From assembly GCF_003387475.1 (NCBI RefSeq), contig NZ_QUNO01000015.1, forward strand, positions 186,001 to 250,000: 64,000 nucleotides of DNA. The letters are read 5' to 3'. The stretch is from Kutzneria buriramensis (GTDB lineage Bacteria > Actinomycetota > Actinomycetes > Mycobacteriales > Pseudonocardiaceae). Shown here piece by piece: positions 7,142 through 15,912 of the stretch. Made by a program: the position numbers and the translations under genes. Positions within the stretch are counted from its first letter, which is position 1; every line of letters begins with the position of its first letter. Below the pieces are notes generated by a model. It made no database searches and had not been told where the DNA came from. It saw only the letters and a list, made by a program, of their open reading frames with translations.

Positions 7142-8952
7142 CGCGCCACACCCCCCAGTTCCGCTGTGTCAATTTCTTTGGAGAATTCGTCCGCCTGCGC
7201 CAGCACCTCGGCGTAGAGCGGCGTGCTCTCCAGCAGTTCCGCGTGCGTGCCGTCGGCGACGATCCGCCCGCCGTCCAGCAGCACCACCCGGTCGGCCAGG
7301 CTGATCGTGGACAGCCGGTGCGCGATGATCAACGTCGTCCGGCCGGCGAACAGCGTGCGCAGCCCGGCGTGGATCTCCTGCTCCACCTGGACGTCGATGG
7401 CGCTGGTGGCGTCGTCGAGCACCAGTACCGGCGGATTGACCAGCAGCGTCCGGGCGATCGCGATGCGCTGCCGCTGCCCGCCGGACAGCGTGTAGCCGCG
7501 CTCGCCGATCACCGTGTCGTAGCCCTCGGACAGCTCGGTGATGAACTCGTGCGCCCCGGCCAGCCGGGCCACCCGCTCGATGTCGGTGATGTCCGCGTCC
7601 GGCCGCCCGTAGGCGATGTTGTCCCGCACGGACGCCGAGAACAGGAACGGCTCGTCCAACACGATGCCGACGTCGTCGCGGAGGCTGTGCAGCGTCAGCG
7701 ACCGAACGTCGTGCCCGTCGATCGTGACGGAACCCTCGCGCACGTCGTAGAAACGCGGCAGCAGCCTGGCCACAGTGGACTTTCCGCTGCCGGTCCGGCC
7801 GACCAGCGCCACCGTCTCGCCGCTGTCCAGCCGCAGCGAGAACCCTTCCAGCACATCGGGTCCGTCGCCGTAGCCGAACCGGACGTCCCGGAACTCGACG
7901 TCGCCCTGCGCCTCGGTGAGCTCCACCGCGTCCGGGGCGTCCACGATCTCCGGCTGCTCGTCCAGCACCTCGTACAGGCGCTTGGCCGAGGCCGACGCCC
8001 GCTGGCCCATCATGATCAGCATGCCGAGCATCTGGAACGGCACCTGGAGCATCAGCAGGTAGGAGTTGAACGCCAGGATCGCGCCGACGCCCAGACTCCC
8101 TTGAATGGCAAGGTATCCGCCGAACAGCAGCACGATCGCCATGCCGACGCGGGGCAGGTTCTGCACCGCCGGCGTCCACCGCGCCCGCAGGTCGGCGTCC
8201 TTGACGTACGCCCACCGAACCTTGACCGCGGCCTTCTGGAGCAGCGACAGCTGGCGCCGTTCGGCCGCGAACGACTTGACCACGCGGACGCCGTTGATGT
8301 TCTCGTCCACCACGGTCGCGACGTCCGCCAGCCGGGCCTGGATCAGCCACGACACCGGGAACATCGACCGCTGCATGCGCCGGCTGGTCAGGAACACCAG
8401 CGGCATCGGCAGCATCGCCACGATCGCCAGCGGCACGTTGATGGCCAGCATGTACGCGAACGACACCAGCGAGATGCCGCACTGCACCAGCATGAACGGC
8501 GCGAACGCCAGGTACATCTGCACCGAGCGGATGTCGGAGTTGGCGCGGGAGATCAGCTGCCCGGTCTGCACCCGGTCGTAGAACGGGAACGACAGCCCGG
8601 TCAGGTGCTCGTACATGATGTTGCGCAGGTCGTACTCGATCTTGTACGCGGTGCGGAACAGCAGTTGCCGCGCGAAGAACCCGGCGACCAGCATGACGGC
8701 CGTCAGCCCGACCAGCCACCACAGGTACCCCGACAGCGGCTCCCGGTGGGTGACGATGGAGTTGTCCAGCGAGTCCTGGATCAGCTTCGGCACCTGCACG
8801 GCCACCAGCAGGCTGACCGCCGAGCAGGTCAGTGCGGTGCCGAACATCCACTTGTGCGCCTGGACCAGCGGCCACGCCCGTCGCAGCCAGGACCGGTCCG
8901 GATCGGGATCGATCGCGGCGGTCGGCGGCGGATAGGTCTTGCTCACCTGCAT
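7138..8952 (-). CDS. ABC exporter half-transporter, subunit 1 (degenerate Walker B)
   Basis: A 604-residue membrane-ATPase fusion starting at the ATG at 8952, chosen because a strong GAGGGGGG ribosome site precedes it; the frame is open further upstream, but that overlaps the MarR gene. It has six predicted membrane segments, then Walker A GRTGSGKST, canonical signature LSGGQRQR, and Walker B VLVLDDATSAID, in which the catalytic Glu is Asp. With the partner's LSSGE signature this makes one degenerate and one consensus ATP site in the dimer, as known for heterodimeric exporters. The start lies inside the last codons of the marR gene, so the three genes form one operon. Confidence 0.9.
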   Translation of the reverse strand: MQVSKTYPPPTAAIDPDPDRSWLRRAWPLVQAHKWMFGTALTCSAVSLLVAVQVPKLIQDSLDNSIVTHREPLSGYLWWLVGLTAVMLVAGFFARQLLFRTAYKIEYDLRNIMYEHLTGLSFPFYDRVQTGQLISRANSDIRSVQMYLAFAPFMLVQCGISLVSFAYMLAINVPLAIVAMLPMPLVFLTSRRMQRSMFPVSWLIQARLADVATVVDENINGVRVVKSFAAERRQLSLLQKAAVKVRWAYVKDADLRARWTPAVQNLPRVGMAIVLLFGGYLAIQGSLGVGAILAFNSYLLMLQVPFQMLGMLIMMGQRASASAKRLYEVLDEQPEIVDAPDAVELTEAQGDVEFRDVRFGYGDGPDVLEGFSLRLDSGETVALVGRTGSGKSTVARLLPRFYDVREGSVTIDGHDVRSLTLHSLRDDVGIVLDEPFLFSASVRDNIAYGRPDADITDIERVARLAGAHEFITELSEGYDTVIGERGYTLSGGQRQRIAIARTLLVNPPVLVLDDATSAIDVQVEQEIHAGLRTLFAGRTTLIIAHRLSTISLADRVVLLDGGRIVADGTHAELLESTPLYAEVLAQADEFSKEIDTAELGGVAR

Positions 8953-9410
8953 TCCCCCCTCTGCGCGCCCTCGCGGGCGGCCCATTCGGCTTGTCTCGCG
9001 CGCCCCAGCGCCTCGTGCCACAGCGACAGCGCCGCCATGGCCTGCCCGGCCTGCTCCTCGTCGAGGAACGCGGCCAGCCCGGCCAGGTGCCCGCGGATCG
9101 CGTCGTTCGCCGCGGCCAGCAGGTGCCGGCCCGCTTCGGTGACCACGTGCGTGACCTTGCGCCGGTCGGTCGGATCCGGCTCGCGCCGGACGTACCCGCC
9201 CGCGACCAGGCCGTCCATCACCGCGGTGACGGTGGCCGGCTTGACCGACAGCATCCACGCCACCTTCGACGGCGTCGCCGGGCTCGCCTTCGTCAGCACC
9301 GACAGCATCCGGTACTGCGGCAGTGTCAGCTCCACGCTCAGCAGGGCGCGCTCGGCGACCCTGGCCAGGCGGGCCAGCACCATGCCCGGTTCGACTGCTT
9401 CGGGTGTCAC
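8943..9410 (-). CDS. MarR family regulator of the ABC exporter operon
   Basis: A 155-residue winged-helix protein with the MarR core: recognition helix SVKPATVTAVMDGLVAGGYV and wing REPDPTDRRKVTHVVTEAG. It starts at a GTG (9410) with no ribosome site, next to an AT-rich dyad, so a leaderless start is possible. It overlaps the first exporter gene by 10 bases. By family behaviour it probably represses its own operon and is released by a ligand, perhaps the exported compound; that is inference from position. Confidence 0.85.
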   Translation of the reverse strand: MTPEAVEPGMVLARLARVAERALLSVELTLPQYRMLSVLTKASPATPSKVAWMLSVKPATVTAVMDGLVAGGYVRREPDPTDRRKVTHVVTEAGRHLLAAANDAIRGHLAGLAAFLDEEQAGQAMAALSLWHEALGRARQAEWAAREGAQRGECR

Positions 9411-9411
9411 A

Positions 9412-9434
9412 TATTCAGGGTATCAAATACTGAG
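9412..9434. promoter_or_regulatory. Probable MarR operator
   Basis: Directly upstream of the marR start lies an AT-rich dyad, unusual for this DNA: a perfect GTAT-CAA-ATAC core inside imperfect outer arms TCAG and CTGA. Position and symmetry suit a MarR autoregulatory site covering the promoter. Confidence 0.45.
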
Positions 9435-9556
9435 TCTACATCCCTACTTCCGGATGTACGGGGTTTCCCGGATGTCGTGACCACGCGTGAGGCAGCACCA
9501 TTGCCGTGCCCGGGGGGACTGGGCACAACACGGGGTGAGGGGAAAGAGGGCGAAGG

Positions 9557-9871
9557 ATGGCATCGCACGACGTGGCGCGGGCCGTGGCGGGACTCGACGA
9601 ATCGGTCCAGGCCCTGCCGGCCACGATGATCAGCGCGCTGAACGGCTGGCGCCTGGTCAACCCGGAGCACGACCCGAGCGACCCGACCAGCCAGGAGACC
9701 TACTCCTTCCCGGAGTGGCTGGTGCGGTCGACCGTCCGGGCCGGCCGGGCCGAGGCGATGGCCACCGCCGCCCTGGAGGCGGTCAAGGCATTGGCCGCCG
9801 TCCAACCGGGGCTCGACCCGGAGCGCGTGCTCGAGCTCATCGAGCGCCGGGTCGACGCCGCGATCTCCTGA
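9557..9871 (+). CDS. Hypothetical protein, 104 residues
   Basis: Starts MASHDVARAVAGLDESVQAL with a GAGGGGAAAG ribosome site and ends ...ERRVDAAIS. It is predicted mostly helical, acidic, without signal peptide, membrane segment or recognised motif. Third positions are strongly G/C, supporting a real gene. It is monocistronic, divergent from the marR-ABC operon and followed by a strong stem-loop. I do not recognise the family. Confidence 0.65.
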   Translation: MASHDVARAVAGLDESVQALPATMISALNGWRLVNPEHDPSDPTSQETYSFPEWLVRSTVRAGRAEAMATAALEAVKALAAVQPGLDPERVLELIERRVDAAIS

Positions 9872-9898
9872 CCGGTCGGGAGGGTCGGTCGGGAGCGC

Positions 9899-9947
9899 CC
9901 TGAAGGAGGTTCCGACGCGTCGGGTGGGCGCCGGAGCCTCCTTCAGG
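9899..9947. terminator. Stem-loop terminator
   Basis: Perfect 11-bp arms CCTGAAGGAGG and CCTCCTTCAGG flank a 27-base loop. It lies between the hypothetical gene (ends 9871) and the convergent helicase gene (ends 10015), where it could stop transcription from both sides. Confidence 0.65.
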
Positions 9948-10014
9948 TGGACGTCCGAGCTACAGGCGGACGTCAGGAGGTGTTCGGGACGGGGCCGATG
10001 TCGGAGGTCGGTGG

Positions 10015-12525
10015 TCAGGCCGTCGTCAGAGGGCCGACATCGGTCACCGTGATCGCCGCCGTGCCGGACTCGTCGGAGCCGAGCAGGTCGACCTCGGCGG
10101 TGATGCCCCAGTCGTGGTCGCCTTCGGGGTCGTCGAACACCTGCCGGACCAGCCAGCGCTCCGGTTCCTTCTCGATCTGGATCAGCTGCGGCCCGCGCGC
10201 GTTCGGCCCGGTGCCGAGCCGGTCGTACTCCTCGAAGTACGGCTCCATCGCCTCCTGCCAGGACTGCGCGTCCCAGCCGTACTCGGCGTCCAGCTCGCCC
10301 AGGTCGTAGTAGCGGCGCAGCGCCGCCAGCTCCACCCGTCGGAACATGGCGTTGCGCACCAGCACCCGGAACGCCCGCTCGTTGGTGGTGACGGCCGGTG
10401 GCCGCTCGTCCAGGGGCTTCGCGACCAGCTCGTCCTCGGGGTTGGCCAGCTTCTCCCACTCGTCGATGAGGCTGGAGTCGACCTGCCGGACCAGTTCCCC
10501 GAGCCACTCCACCAGGTCGGTGAGCTCCTCGGTCTTGGCCTCGTCGGGCACGGTCTGGCGCAGCGCCTTGAACGCGTCGGCCAGGTACCGCAGCACCAGG
10601 CCCTCGGACCGGGCCAGCTGGTAGAAGCCGACGTACTCGGTGAAGGTCATGGCCCGCTCGAACATGTCGCGGACCACCGCCTTGGGCGACAGGTGGTGGT
10701 CGAGCACCCAGGGATGGCCGCGCCGGTACGCGTCGTACGCGGCGAGCAGCAGCTCCTCCAGCGGCTTCGGGTAGGTGACGTCCTCCAGCAGCGCCATCCG
10801 CTCGTCGTACTCGATGCCGTCGGCCTTCATCGCGTTCACGGCCTCGCCGCGCGCCTTGAACTGCTGCGCGGACAGCACCTGGCGGGGGTCGTCCAGGGTC
10901 GCCTCGATGATCGACACCACGTCCAGCGCGTACGTGGGGGAGTCGCGGTCCAGCAGGTCCACCGAGGCCAGGGCCAGCGGCGACAGCGGCTGGTTGAGCG
11001 CGAAGTCCAGCTGGAGGTCGACGGTGATCCGGATGGTGCGGCCCTGCTCGTCGGGCTCGTCCAGCTTCTCCACGACGCCGGCCGCCAGCAGCGCCCGGTA
11101 CATCGCGATGGCCCGCCGGATCAGGCGGATCTGCGACTTGCGGTCCTCGTGGTTGTCCTCCAGCAGGTGCCGCATCGCCTGGAACGCGTCGCCGGGCCGG
11201 CCGATCACGTTGAGCAGCATGGAGTGGCTGACCTGGAAGCTGGAGGTCAGCGGCTCCGGCTCGGCCTCGACCAGGCGGGTGAACGTCGCCTCGCCCCAGG
11301 ACACGAAGCCCTCCGGCGGCTTCTTGCGCACCACCTTGCGCCGCTTCTTCGGGTCGTCGCCGGCCTTCGCCAGCGCCTTCTCGTTCTCCACGACGTGTTC
11401 GGGCGCCTGCACGACCACCATGCCGACGGTGTCGTAGCCGGCGCGGCCGGCCCGGCCGGCGATCTGGTGGAACTCGCGGGCCTTGAGGTGGCGGGTGCGC
11501 ACCCCGTCGTACTTGGACAGGGCCGTGAACAGCACGGTCCGGATCGGCACGTTGATGCCGACGCCGAGGGTGTCCGTGCCGCAGATGATCTTCAGCAGGC
11601 CGGCCTGGGCCAGGCGTTCCACCAGCCGGCGGTACTTGGGCAGCATGCCGGCGTGGTGCACGCCGATGCCGTGCCGGACCAGCCGGGACAGCGTCTTGCC
11701 GAACCCGGAGCTGAACCGGAACCGGCCGATCAGCTCGGCGATCGCGTCCTTCTCGGCGCGGGTCGACACGTTGATGCTCATCAGCGCCTGCGCGCGCTCG
11801 ATCGCCGCGGCCTGGGTGAAGTGCACGACGTAGACCGGCGCCTGCTTGGTCTGGAGCAGCTCCTCCAGCGTCTCCTGGAGCGGCGTCAGCACGTAGCTGA
11901 AGTGCAGCGGCACCGGCCGTTCGGCGTTCTTGACCACCGCGGTGGCGCGGCCGGTGCGGCGGGTCAGGTCCTTCTCGAACCGGGTGACGTCGCCGAGCGT
12001 GGCCGACATCAGCACGAACTGCGCCCTCGGCAGCTCCAGCAGGGGCACCTGCCAGGCCCAGCCGCGGTCCGGCTCGGAGTAGAAGTGGAACTCGTCCATC
12101 ACGACCTGGCCGACGTCGGCGTCGGCGCCGTCGCGCAGCGCGATGTTGGCGAGGATCTCCGCCGTGCAGCAGATGATCGGCGCGGTCTCGTTGACGCTGG
12201 CGTCGCCGGTGAGCATGCCGACCTTGTCCGCGCCGAAGGTCTCGCACAGCGCGAAGAACTTCTCCGACACCAGCGCCTTGATCGGCGCCGTGTAGAACGT
12301 CCGCACGCCGTTGGCCAGTGCGGCGAAGTGCGCGCCGGCGGCGACCAGGCTCTTGCCGGAGCCGGTCGGGGTGCTGAGGATGACGTTCGAGCCGGAGACG
12401 ACCTCGATCAGCGCCTCCTGCTGGTGCGGGTACAGGGACAGGCCCTGCCCGTCGGCCCAGGCGGAGAAGGCTTCGTAGAGTGCGTCCGGGTCGTTGTCGC
12501 CGGGCAGCTGGTCGGTGAGCGTCAT
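10015..12525 (-). CDS. Ski2-like DEAD/DEAH-box helicase (DUF3516 family)
   Basis: An 836-residue protein from the ATG at 12525 (MTLTDQLPGDNDPDALYEAF). RecA domain 1 has Walker A STPTGSGKS near 52-60, motif II DEFH and motif III SATLGD. RecA domain 2 has GTDTLGVGINVPIRT and QIAGRAGRAGYD. The long C-terminal half corresponds to the DUF3516 region of actinobacterial helicases. These are ATP-dependent RNA/DNA unwinding enzymes of the Ski2/Mtr4 superfamily; the cellular role in actinobacteria is not settled. The frame is open upstream of 12525, but composition there is non-coding-like. The next gene upstream is a MarR regulator 40 bases away, so co-transcription is possible. Confidence 0.88.
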   Translation of the reverse strand: MTLTDQLPGDNDPDALYEAFSAWADGQGLSLYPHQQEALIEVVSGSNVILSTPTGSGKSLVAAGAHFAALANGVRTFYTAPIKALVSEKFFALCETFGADKVGMLTGDASVNETAPIICCTAEILANIALRDGADADVGQVVMDEFHFYSEPDRGWAWQVPLLELPRAQFVLMSATLGDVTRFEKDLTRRTGRATAVVKNAERPVPLHFSYVLTPLQETLEELLQTKQAPVYVVHFTQAAAIERAQALMSINVSTRAEKDAIAELIGRFRFSSGFGKTLSRLVRHGIGVHHAGMLPKYRRLVERLAQAGLLKIICGTDTLGVGINVPIRTVLFTALSKYDGVRTRHLKAREFHQIAGRAGRAGYDTVGMVVVQAPEHVVENEKALAKAGDDPKKRRKVVRKKPPEGFVSWGEATFTRLVEAEPEPLTSSFQVSHSMLLNVIGRPGDAFQAMRHLLEDNHEDRKSQIRLIRRAIAMYRALLAAGVVEKLDEPDEQGRTIRITVDLQLDFALNQPLSPLALASVDLLDRDSPTYALDVVSIIEATLDDPRQVLSAQQFKARGEAVNAMKADGIEYDERMALLEDVTYPKPLEELLLAAYDAYRRGHPWVLDHHLSPKAVVRDMFERAMTFTEYVGFYQLARSEGLVLRYLADAFKALRQTVPDEAKTEELTDLVEWLGELVRQVDSSLIDEWEKLANPEDELVAKPLDERPPAVTTNERAFRVLVRNAMFRRVELAALRRYYDLGELDAEYGWDAQSWQEAMEPYFEEYDRLGTGPNARGPQLIQIEKEPERWLVRQVFDDPEGDHDWGITAEVDLLGSDESGTAAITVTDVGPLTTA

Positions 12526-12565
12526 GGTGGTTTGATCGTGCCCTGTCGGTCGGGTCGGATGCGAA

Positions 12566-13060
12566 TCAGGGGCGGTCGCCGAGCGCCAGCAGCAGGTCTC
12601 GGAGCACGTCGGCGGCGGCCCGTGCGGTCTTCGGCGGCACGTCCTTGAGCAGCGCGCGTTGGGCCTCGGTGCTGGCCAGGACCGCGGCTTCGGCGGTGTC
12701 GACACCGTGTTTCGTGAGCTGGACCCAGGTGCTGCGGGCGTCGGACGGGTCGGCCTCGCGGGTGATCAGGCCCTCGGTCGTGAGCCTGCGGAGCACGTTG
12801 CTGGTGCCGCCCGAGGAGAGCAGCAGGCGGGCGGCGAGGTCGGTGGGGCGCAGCCGGAACGGCTCGCCGCTGGCGCGCAGCACCGCCAGCACGTCGTACT
12901 CCGCCTTGGTGAGGCCGAACCGGGACAGCTGGGCGGTGGTGGCGTTGGACAGCAGCGTGTGCAGGCGGCCCGCGCGCTTGCTCAGCTCCAGCTCGATGCC
13001 GGCGATCTCGGGCAGCTGGCCGCGCCAGGAGTCCAGGATGCCGTCGACCACGTCCCGCAT
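12566..13060 (-). CDS. MarR family regulator
   Basis: 164 residues from the ATG at 13060 (MRDVVDGILDSWRGQLPEIA). The frame stays open for 20 more codons, but those overlap repeated AAGCTTTC palindromes that look like operator DNA, so I start later. It contains the winged helix SSGGTSNVLRRLTTEGLITR and wing EADPSDARSTWVQLT. It is divergent from the cyclic amidohydrolase gene, which is therefore its likeliest target. Confidence 0.83.
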   Translation of the reverse strand: MRDVVDGILDSWRGQLPEIAGIELELSKRAGRLHTLLSNATTAQLSRFGLTKAEYDVLAVLRASGEPFRLRPTDLAARLLLSSGGTSNVLRRLTTEGLITREADPSDARSTWVQLTKHGVDTAEAAVLASTEAQRALLKDVPPKTARAAADVLRDLLLALGDRP

Positions 13061-13083
13061 GTCACTCAGGGTAGCTTGCGTCC

Positions 13084-13118
13084 GAAAAGCTTTCGATATA
13101 GCTTTTGTGAAAGCTTTC
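13084..13118. promoter_or_regulatory. Tandem palindromic operators in the marR/amidohydrolase gap
   Basis: Two near-identical 10-bp palindromes, AAAAGCTTTC (in 13084-13095) and GAAAGCTTTC (13109-13118), have centres 24 bp apart, with a related half-site AGCTTTT between them. AT-rich dyads here, in the gap between divergent genes, fit binding sites for the adjacent MarR protein. Confidence 0.6.
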
Positions 13119-13137
13119 AAGTGAGAGGAGTTCCGCG

Positions 13138-14280
13138 GTGCTGGTGATCAAGGGCGGGCATGTGGTCGGGGTCGGGGTGGCCGACGTGCTGATCTCGGAC
13201 GGGGCGATCGCGGGGGTGGGGTCGTTCTCCGGGGATTCGGTGATCGACGCCTCGGGTCTGGTTGTGCTGCCCGGGTTTGTGGACACCCATCGGCATCTCG
13301 TGCAGGCGCCGATGCGGGGGACCGGAGCGGACCTGACGCTGGGGGCGTTCCTGGCCGATGTGCTGCCGCGGATGGCTTCGCTGTCGCCGGACGACGTTCG
13401 TGCGGCGGTGCTGCTGGGTGCGGTGGAGGCGTTGAACGCCGGTGTGACGACCGTGGTCGACTGGGGCCACTTCGGCGCGGCCTCGGTGGAGGTCGAGGCG
13501 CTGGTTGAGTCCGGGATCCGGGCGGTTCTCGGTGTTGGGGTGGATGAGGCCGGCGGGTTCTCGCCCGCCGGGCTCGTCACCGGGGCGGTCGCGTCGTTCG
13601 GGCCGAGCCTGCCCCTTGAGGACAATGCCCGGGACATCGAGGTTGCGCGGGGGTTGGGGTTGCCGACCACGATGCATGTGACGTCTGCCGGGCCGGTTGC
13701 GCGGCTGTACGACGCCGGGTTGCTGGGGCCGGATCTGCATTTCGTGCACGGCAACGTGTGTGCGGACGACGAGTTGAAGATGCTGGCCGATGCCGGTTGC
13801 GGGCTGACCGTGACGCCGGCGGTCGAGTCGATGATGGGGCATGGGCCGGCGGTCTACGGCCGGTTCCTGGCGGCCGGGGGCGCGCCGGCGCTGGGGGTCG
13901 ATGTGGTGATCAATTCGTCGGCGGACATGTTCGAGCAGATGCGGGCCGCGTTGTGGCTGGAACGGTTGCGGGGTGCGGAGTTGGAGGCGGGTTCTCTGTT
14001 GCGGGCGGCGAGCGCGGACGGGGCTCGGGCGATCGGGCTCGGTGCGGTGACGGGCTCGCTGGAGGTGGGGAGGCGCGCGGATGTGGTGTTGCTGTCGGGG
14101 TTCGGACACCTGTCGTCGGAGATGGTCGCCGGCGGGATCGTGGCGACGGGTGGGGTGGGGGACGTTCACACGGTGTTGGTGGATGGGCGCGTGGTGAAGC
14201 GGGGCGGTGAGTTGGTGGATCACGACCTCGCGGGGCTGCGGGCGGCGGTTGCCGGGGTGGCGCGGCAGGTGCTGGGGTAG
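13138..14280 (+). CDS. Metal-dependent amidohydrolase (cytosine deaminase/TRZ-ATZ type)
   Basis: A 380-residue cytosolic enzyme with a GTG start at 13138 behind GAGAGGAG. The metal motif is PGFVDTHRHLVQAP (HxH). TTMHVTSAG carries a later His, FVHGNVCADDE another, and ALGVDVV the conserved Asp near 260. This is the subtype II amidohydrolase pattern of deaminases and chlorohydrolases acting on nucleobases or triazine-like rings; the substrate is unknown. It is divergent from a MarR gene with tandem operators between, suggesting substrate-responsive control. Confidence 0.82.
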   Translation: MLVIKGGHVVGVGVADVLISDGAIAGVGSFSGDSVIDASGLVVLPGFVDTHRHLVQAPMRGTGADLTLGAFLADVLPRMASLSPDDVRAAVLLGAVEALNAGVTTVVDWGHFGAASVEVEALVESGIRAVLGVGVDEAGGFSPAGLVTGAVASFGPSLPLEDNARDIEVARGLGLPTTMHVTSAGPVARLYDAGLLGPDLHFVHGNVCADDELKMLADAGCGLTVTPAVESMMGHGPAVYGRFLAAGGAPALGVDVVINSSADMFEQMRAALWLERLRGAELEAGSLLRAASADGARAIGLGAVTGSLEVGRRADVVLLSGFGHLSSEMVAGGIVATGGVGDVHTVLVDGRVVKRGGELVDHDLAGLRAAVAGVARQVLG

Positions 14281-14294
14281 ATCGCCGGCATTCC

Positions 14295-14300
14295 TAGGAT
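14295..14300 (+). promoter_or_regulatory. -10 hexamer TAGGAT for a leaderless transcript
   Basis: TAGGAT ends 7 bases before the ATG at 14308, the spacing expected when transcription starts at or next to the start codon. No good ribosome site is present for that ATG. Confidence 0.4.
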
Positions 14301-14307
14301 GACGGGC

Positions 14308-14889
14308 ATGCGGGTGCTGGGTGCGAGCAGCGAGGACGAGATGGTCGCCTGTTTCCTGCGCGGGGAGCTGGCGAGCCGGCGGTTCGGGCCGAAGCTGCGA
14401 TCCCACCTGGCGGTAGGGGAGGAACGGTTGCTGGCGCGGCCGGACCTCGCCGATGAGGGGGCGAACCGGGCGCGGCGCGCTCTGCTGGCGGCGACGCGGG
14501 GATACGGGGAGAACCGCGACCTGTTCGAGAACTTCCCGACGGGCGTCACGTGGATCAGGGCGCTGTTGTCGAACGAAGAGGCCAGCGGCGTGCGCTACAT
14601 CGACTACTCGTACTGGATCGAACTGTCGGGTGGCAGTCGCCGGCCGACAGACGCGGCGAAACGGATCAGGGCTGGGCTGAGGGCGTTCGAGGTGCCCAAC
14701 GAACCGTTCCTGGAGGCGGCCGACGCCAGAAGCGGGTTTCCGCCGCTGATCCTGGTCGGCGAGAGGCGGGACGAACTGGTGTGCCTAGAAGGGAACCTGC
14801 GCCTGACGGCGTACGCCCTCGCGGGCTTCCCGGCGGACATCGAGTGCCTCGTCGGGACCGCGCCGGCGATGAGACGGTGGGCGCGGTAG
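14308..14889 (+). CDS. Hypothetical protein with ParB-like C-terminal motif
   Basis: 193 residues from ATG 14308 (an ATG at 14299 would add three). It starts MRVLGASSEDEMVACFLRGE. The C-terminal part reads PPLILVGERRDELVCLEGNL followed by RLTAYA, which resembles the 'xEGxxRxxAY' signature of ParB/Srx-fold domains; this is only a resemblance. There is no membrane segment. Function is unknown. A promoter-like TAGGAT lies just upstream, so it is probably a separate transcript from the amidohydrolase. Confidence 0.6.
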   Translation: MRVLGASSEDEMVACFLRGELASRRFGPKLRSHLAVGEERLLARPDLADEGANRARRALLAATRGYGENRDLFENFPTGVTWIRALLSNEEASGVRYIDYSYWIELSGGSRRPTDAAKRIRAGLRAFEVPNEPFLEAADARSGFPPLILVGERRDELVCLEGNLRLTAYALAGFPADIECLVGTAPAMRRWAR

Positions 14890-15114
14890 CGCCAACGGAC
14901 CGCCGCGAGGGACATCAGCTCGGCATCCACGGCGGCGACGAGGCGGCGTGGATCGGGGTCGGCTTTCACCAGAACCCGCAGGCGCGGGGCGCCGCCTCGC
15001 CGAGGAACGCCCGGACGACCTCGTACGGGAACTGACCGCGCTCTTCGGGTGATTTACCGTTCCCGAACATTGCTCCGGGGCTGCCGTTGACGTTGACTCG
15101 CTGTACTACCGGGC

Positions 15115-15912
15115 ATGGTGATCCGGCTGATGGTGGTTGTGCTGATGTCCTGCCTGCTGACGGCGTGTCAGCAGCCGTCCGGCTCCACGCAGTACTCGAT
15201 CGGAGACCGGACGTACCACCTGTACCGGCCGGCGGATCTGGCGGATCCGGCGCCGCTGGTGGTGTTCCTGCACGGCGGTTTCGGCACCGGGGAGCAGGCG
15301 GAGAAGACGTACGGCTGGGACGCGGAGGCGGACGCCGGGCACTTCCTGGTCGCCTACCCGGACGGCGTGGATCGGGCGTGGAACACGGGCGGCGGGTGCT
15401 GCGGCGTGCCGGCGCGCGACGGGGTGGACGACGTCGGGTTCATCACGGCGATGGTGACGGCGATTTCCCGTACGGCACCGGTGGATCCGCACAAGGTGTA
15501 CGCCAGCGGAATGAGCAACGGCGGGATCATGGCGTACACACTGGCCTGCCACACAACGATTTTCGCGGCGATCGGCCCCGGGTCGGCGACGCAGCTGGGG
15601 GACTGCCCGTCGCCGAAACCGTTGTCGGTGATACACATTCACGGCACCGCGGACCACAACGTCCCCTACGACGGCGGCGTCGGCGACGGTGTCGCGAGCA
15701 TCGACGGCCCGTCTGCGCCGGCGCTGGATGCCCAGTGGCGCGCGGTGGACAAGTGTCCGCCGCCGACAGTGTCCACGGCCGGCACGTCTACGACATCGGT
15801 GGCGTCGTGCCCGGATGGCCTGCGGGTGGAGCTGATTTCCGTTGCGGGCATGGGACATCGGTGGGCACCGGGCGCGACGCACACCATGTGGCGGTTCTTC
15901 AGCCGGTCATGA
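15115..15912 (+). CDS. PHB-depolymerase-family secreted esterase lipoprotein
   Basis: A 265-residue protein starting MVIRLMVVVLMSCLLTACQQ; LLTAC is a lipobox, so it should be lipid-anchored outside the membrane. The mature domain has the LpqC/feruloyl-esterase layout: VVFLHGGFGTG, nucleophile elbow GMSNGG, IHIHGTADHNVPY with the acid residue, and a late GMGHRW His. Substrates of the family include polyhydroxyalkanoates and feruloyl or acetyl esters; which applies here is not readable. Its end overlaps the stop of the converging VOC gene by 14 bases. Confidence 0.8.
   Translation: MVIRLMVVVLMSCLLTACQQPSGSTQYSIGDRTYHLYRPADLADPAPLVVFLHGGFGTGEQAEKTYGWDAEADAGHFLVAYPDGVDRAWNTGGGCCGVPARDGVDDVGFITAMVTAISRTAPVDPHKVYASGMSNGGIMAYTLACHTTIFAAIGPGSATQLGDCPSPKPLSVIHIHGTADHNVPYDGGVGDGVASIDGPSAPALDAQWRAVDKCPPPTVSTAGTSTTSVASCPDGLRVELISVAGMGHRWAPGATHTMWRFFSRS

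Noticed and set aside
12526-12705. N-terminal extension of the helicase
   Set aside because: The added 60 residues are Arg/Pro/Cys-rich shadow of the neighbouring MarR gene; the ATG at 12525 begins a normal helicase N-terminus.
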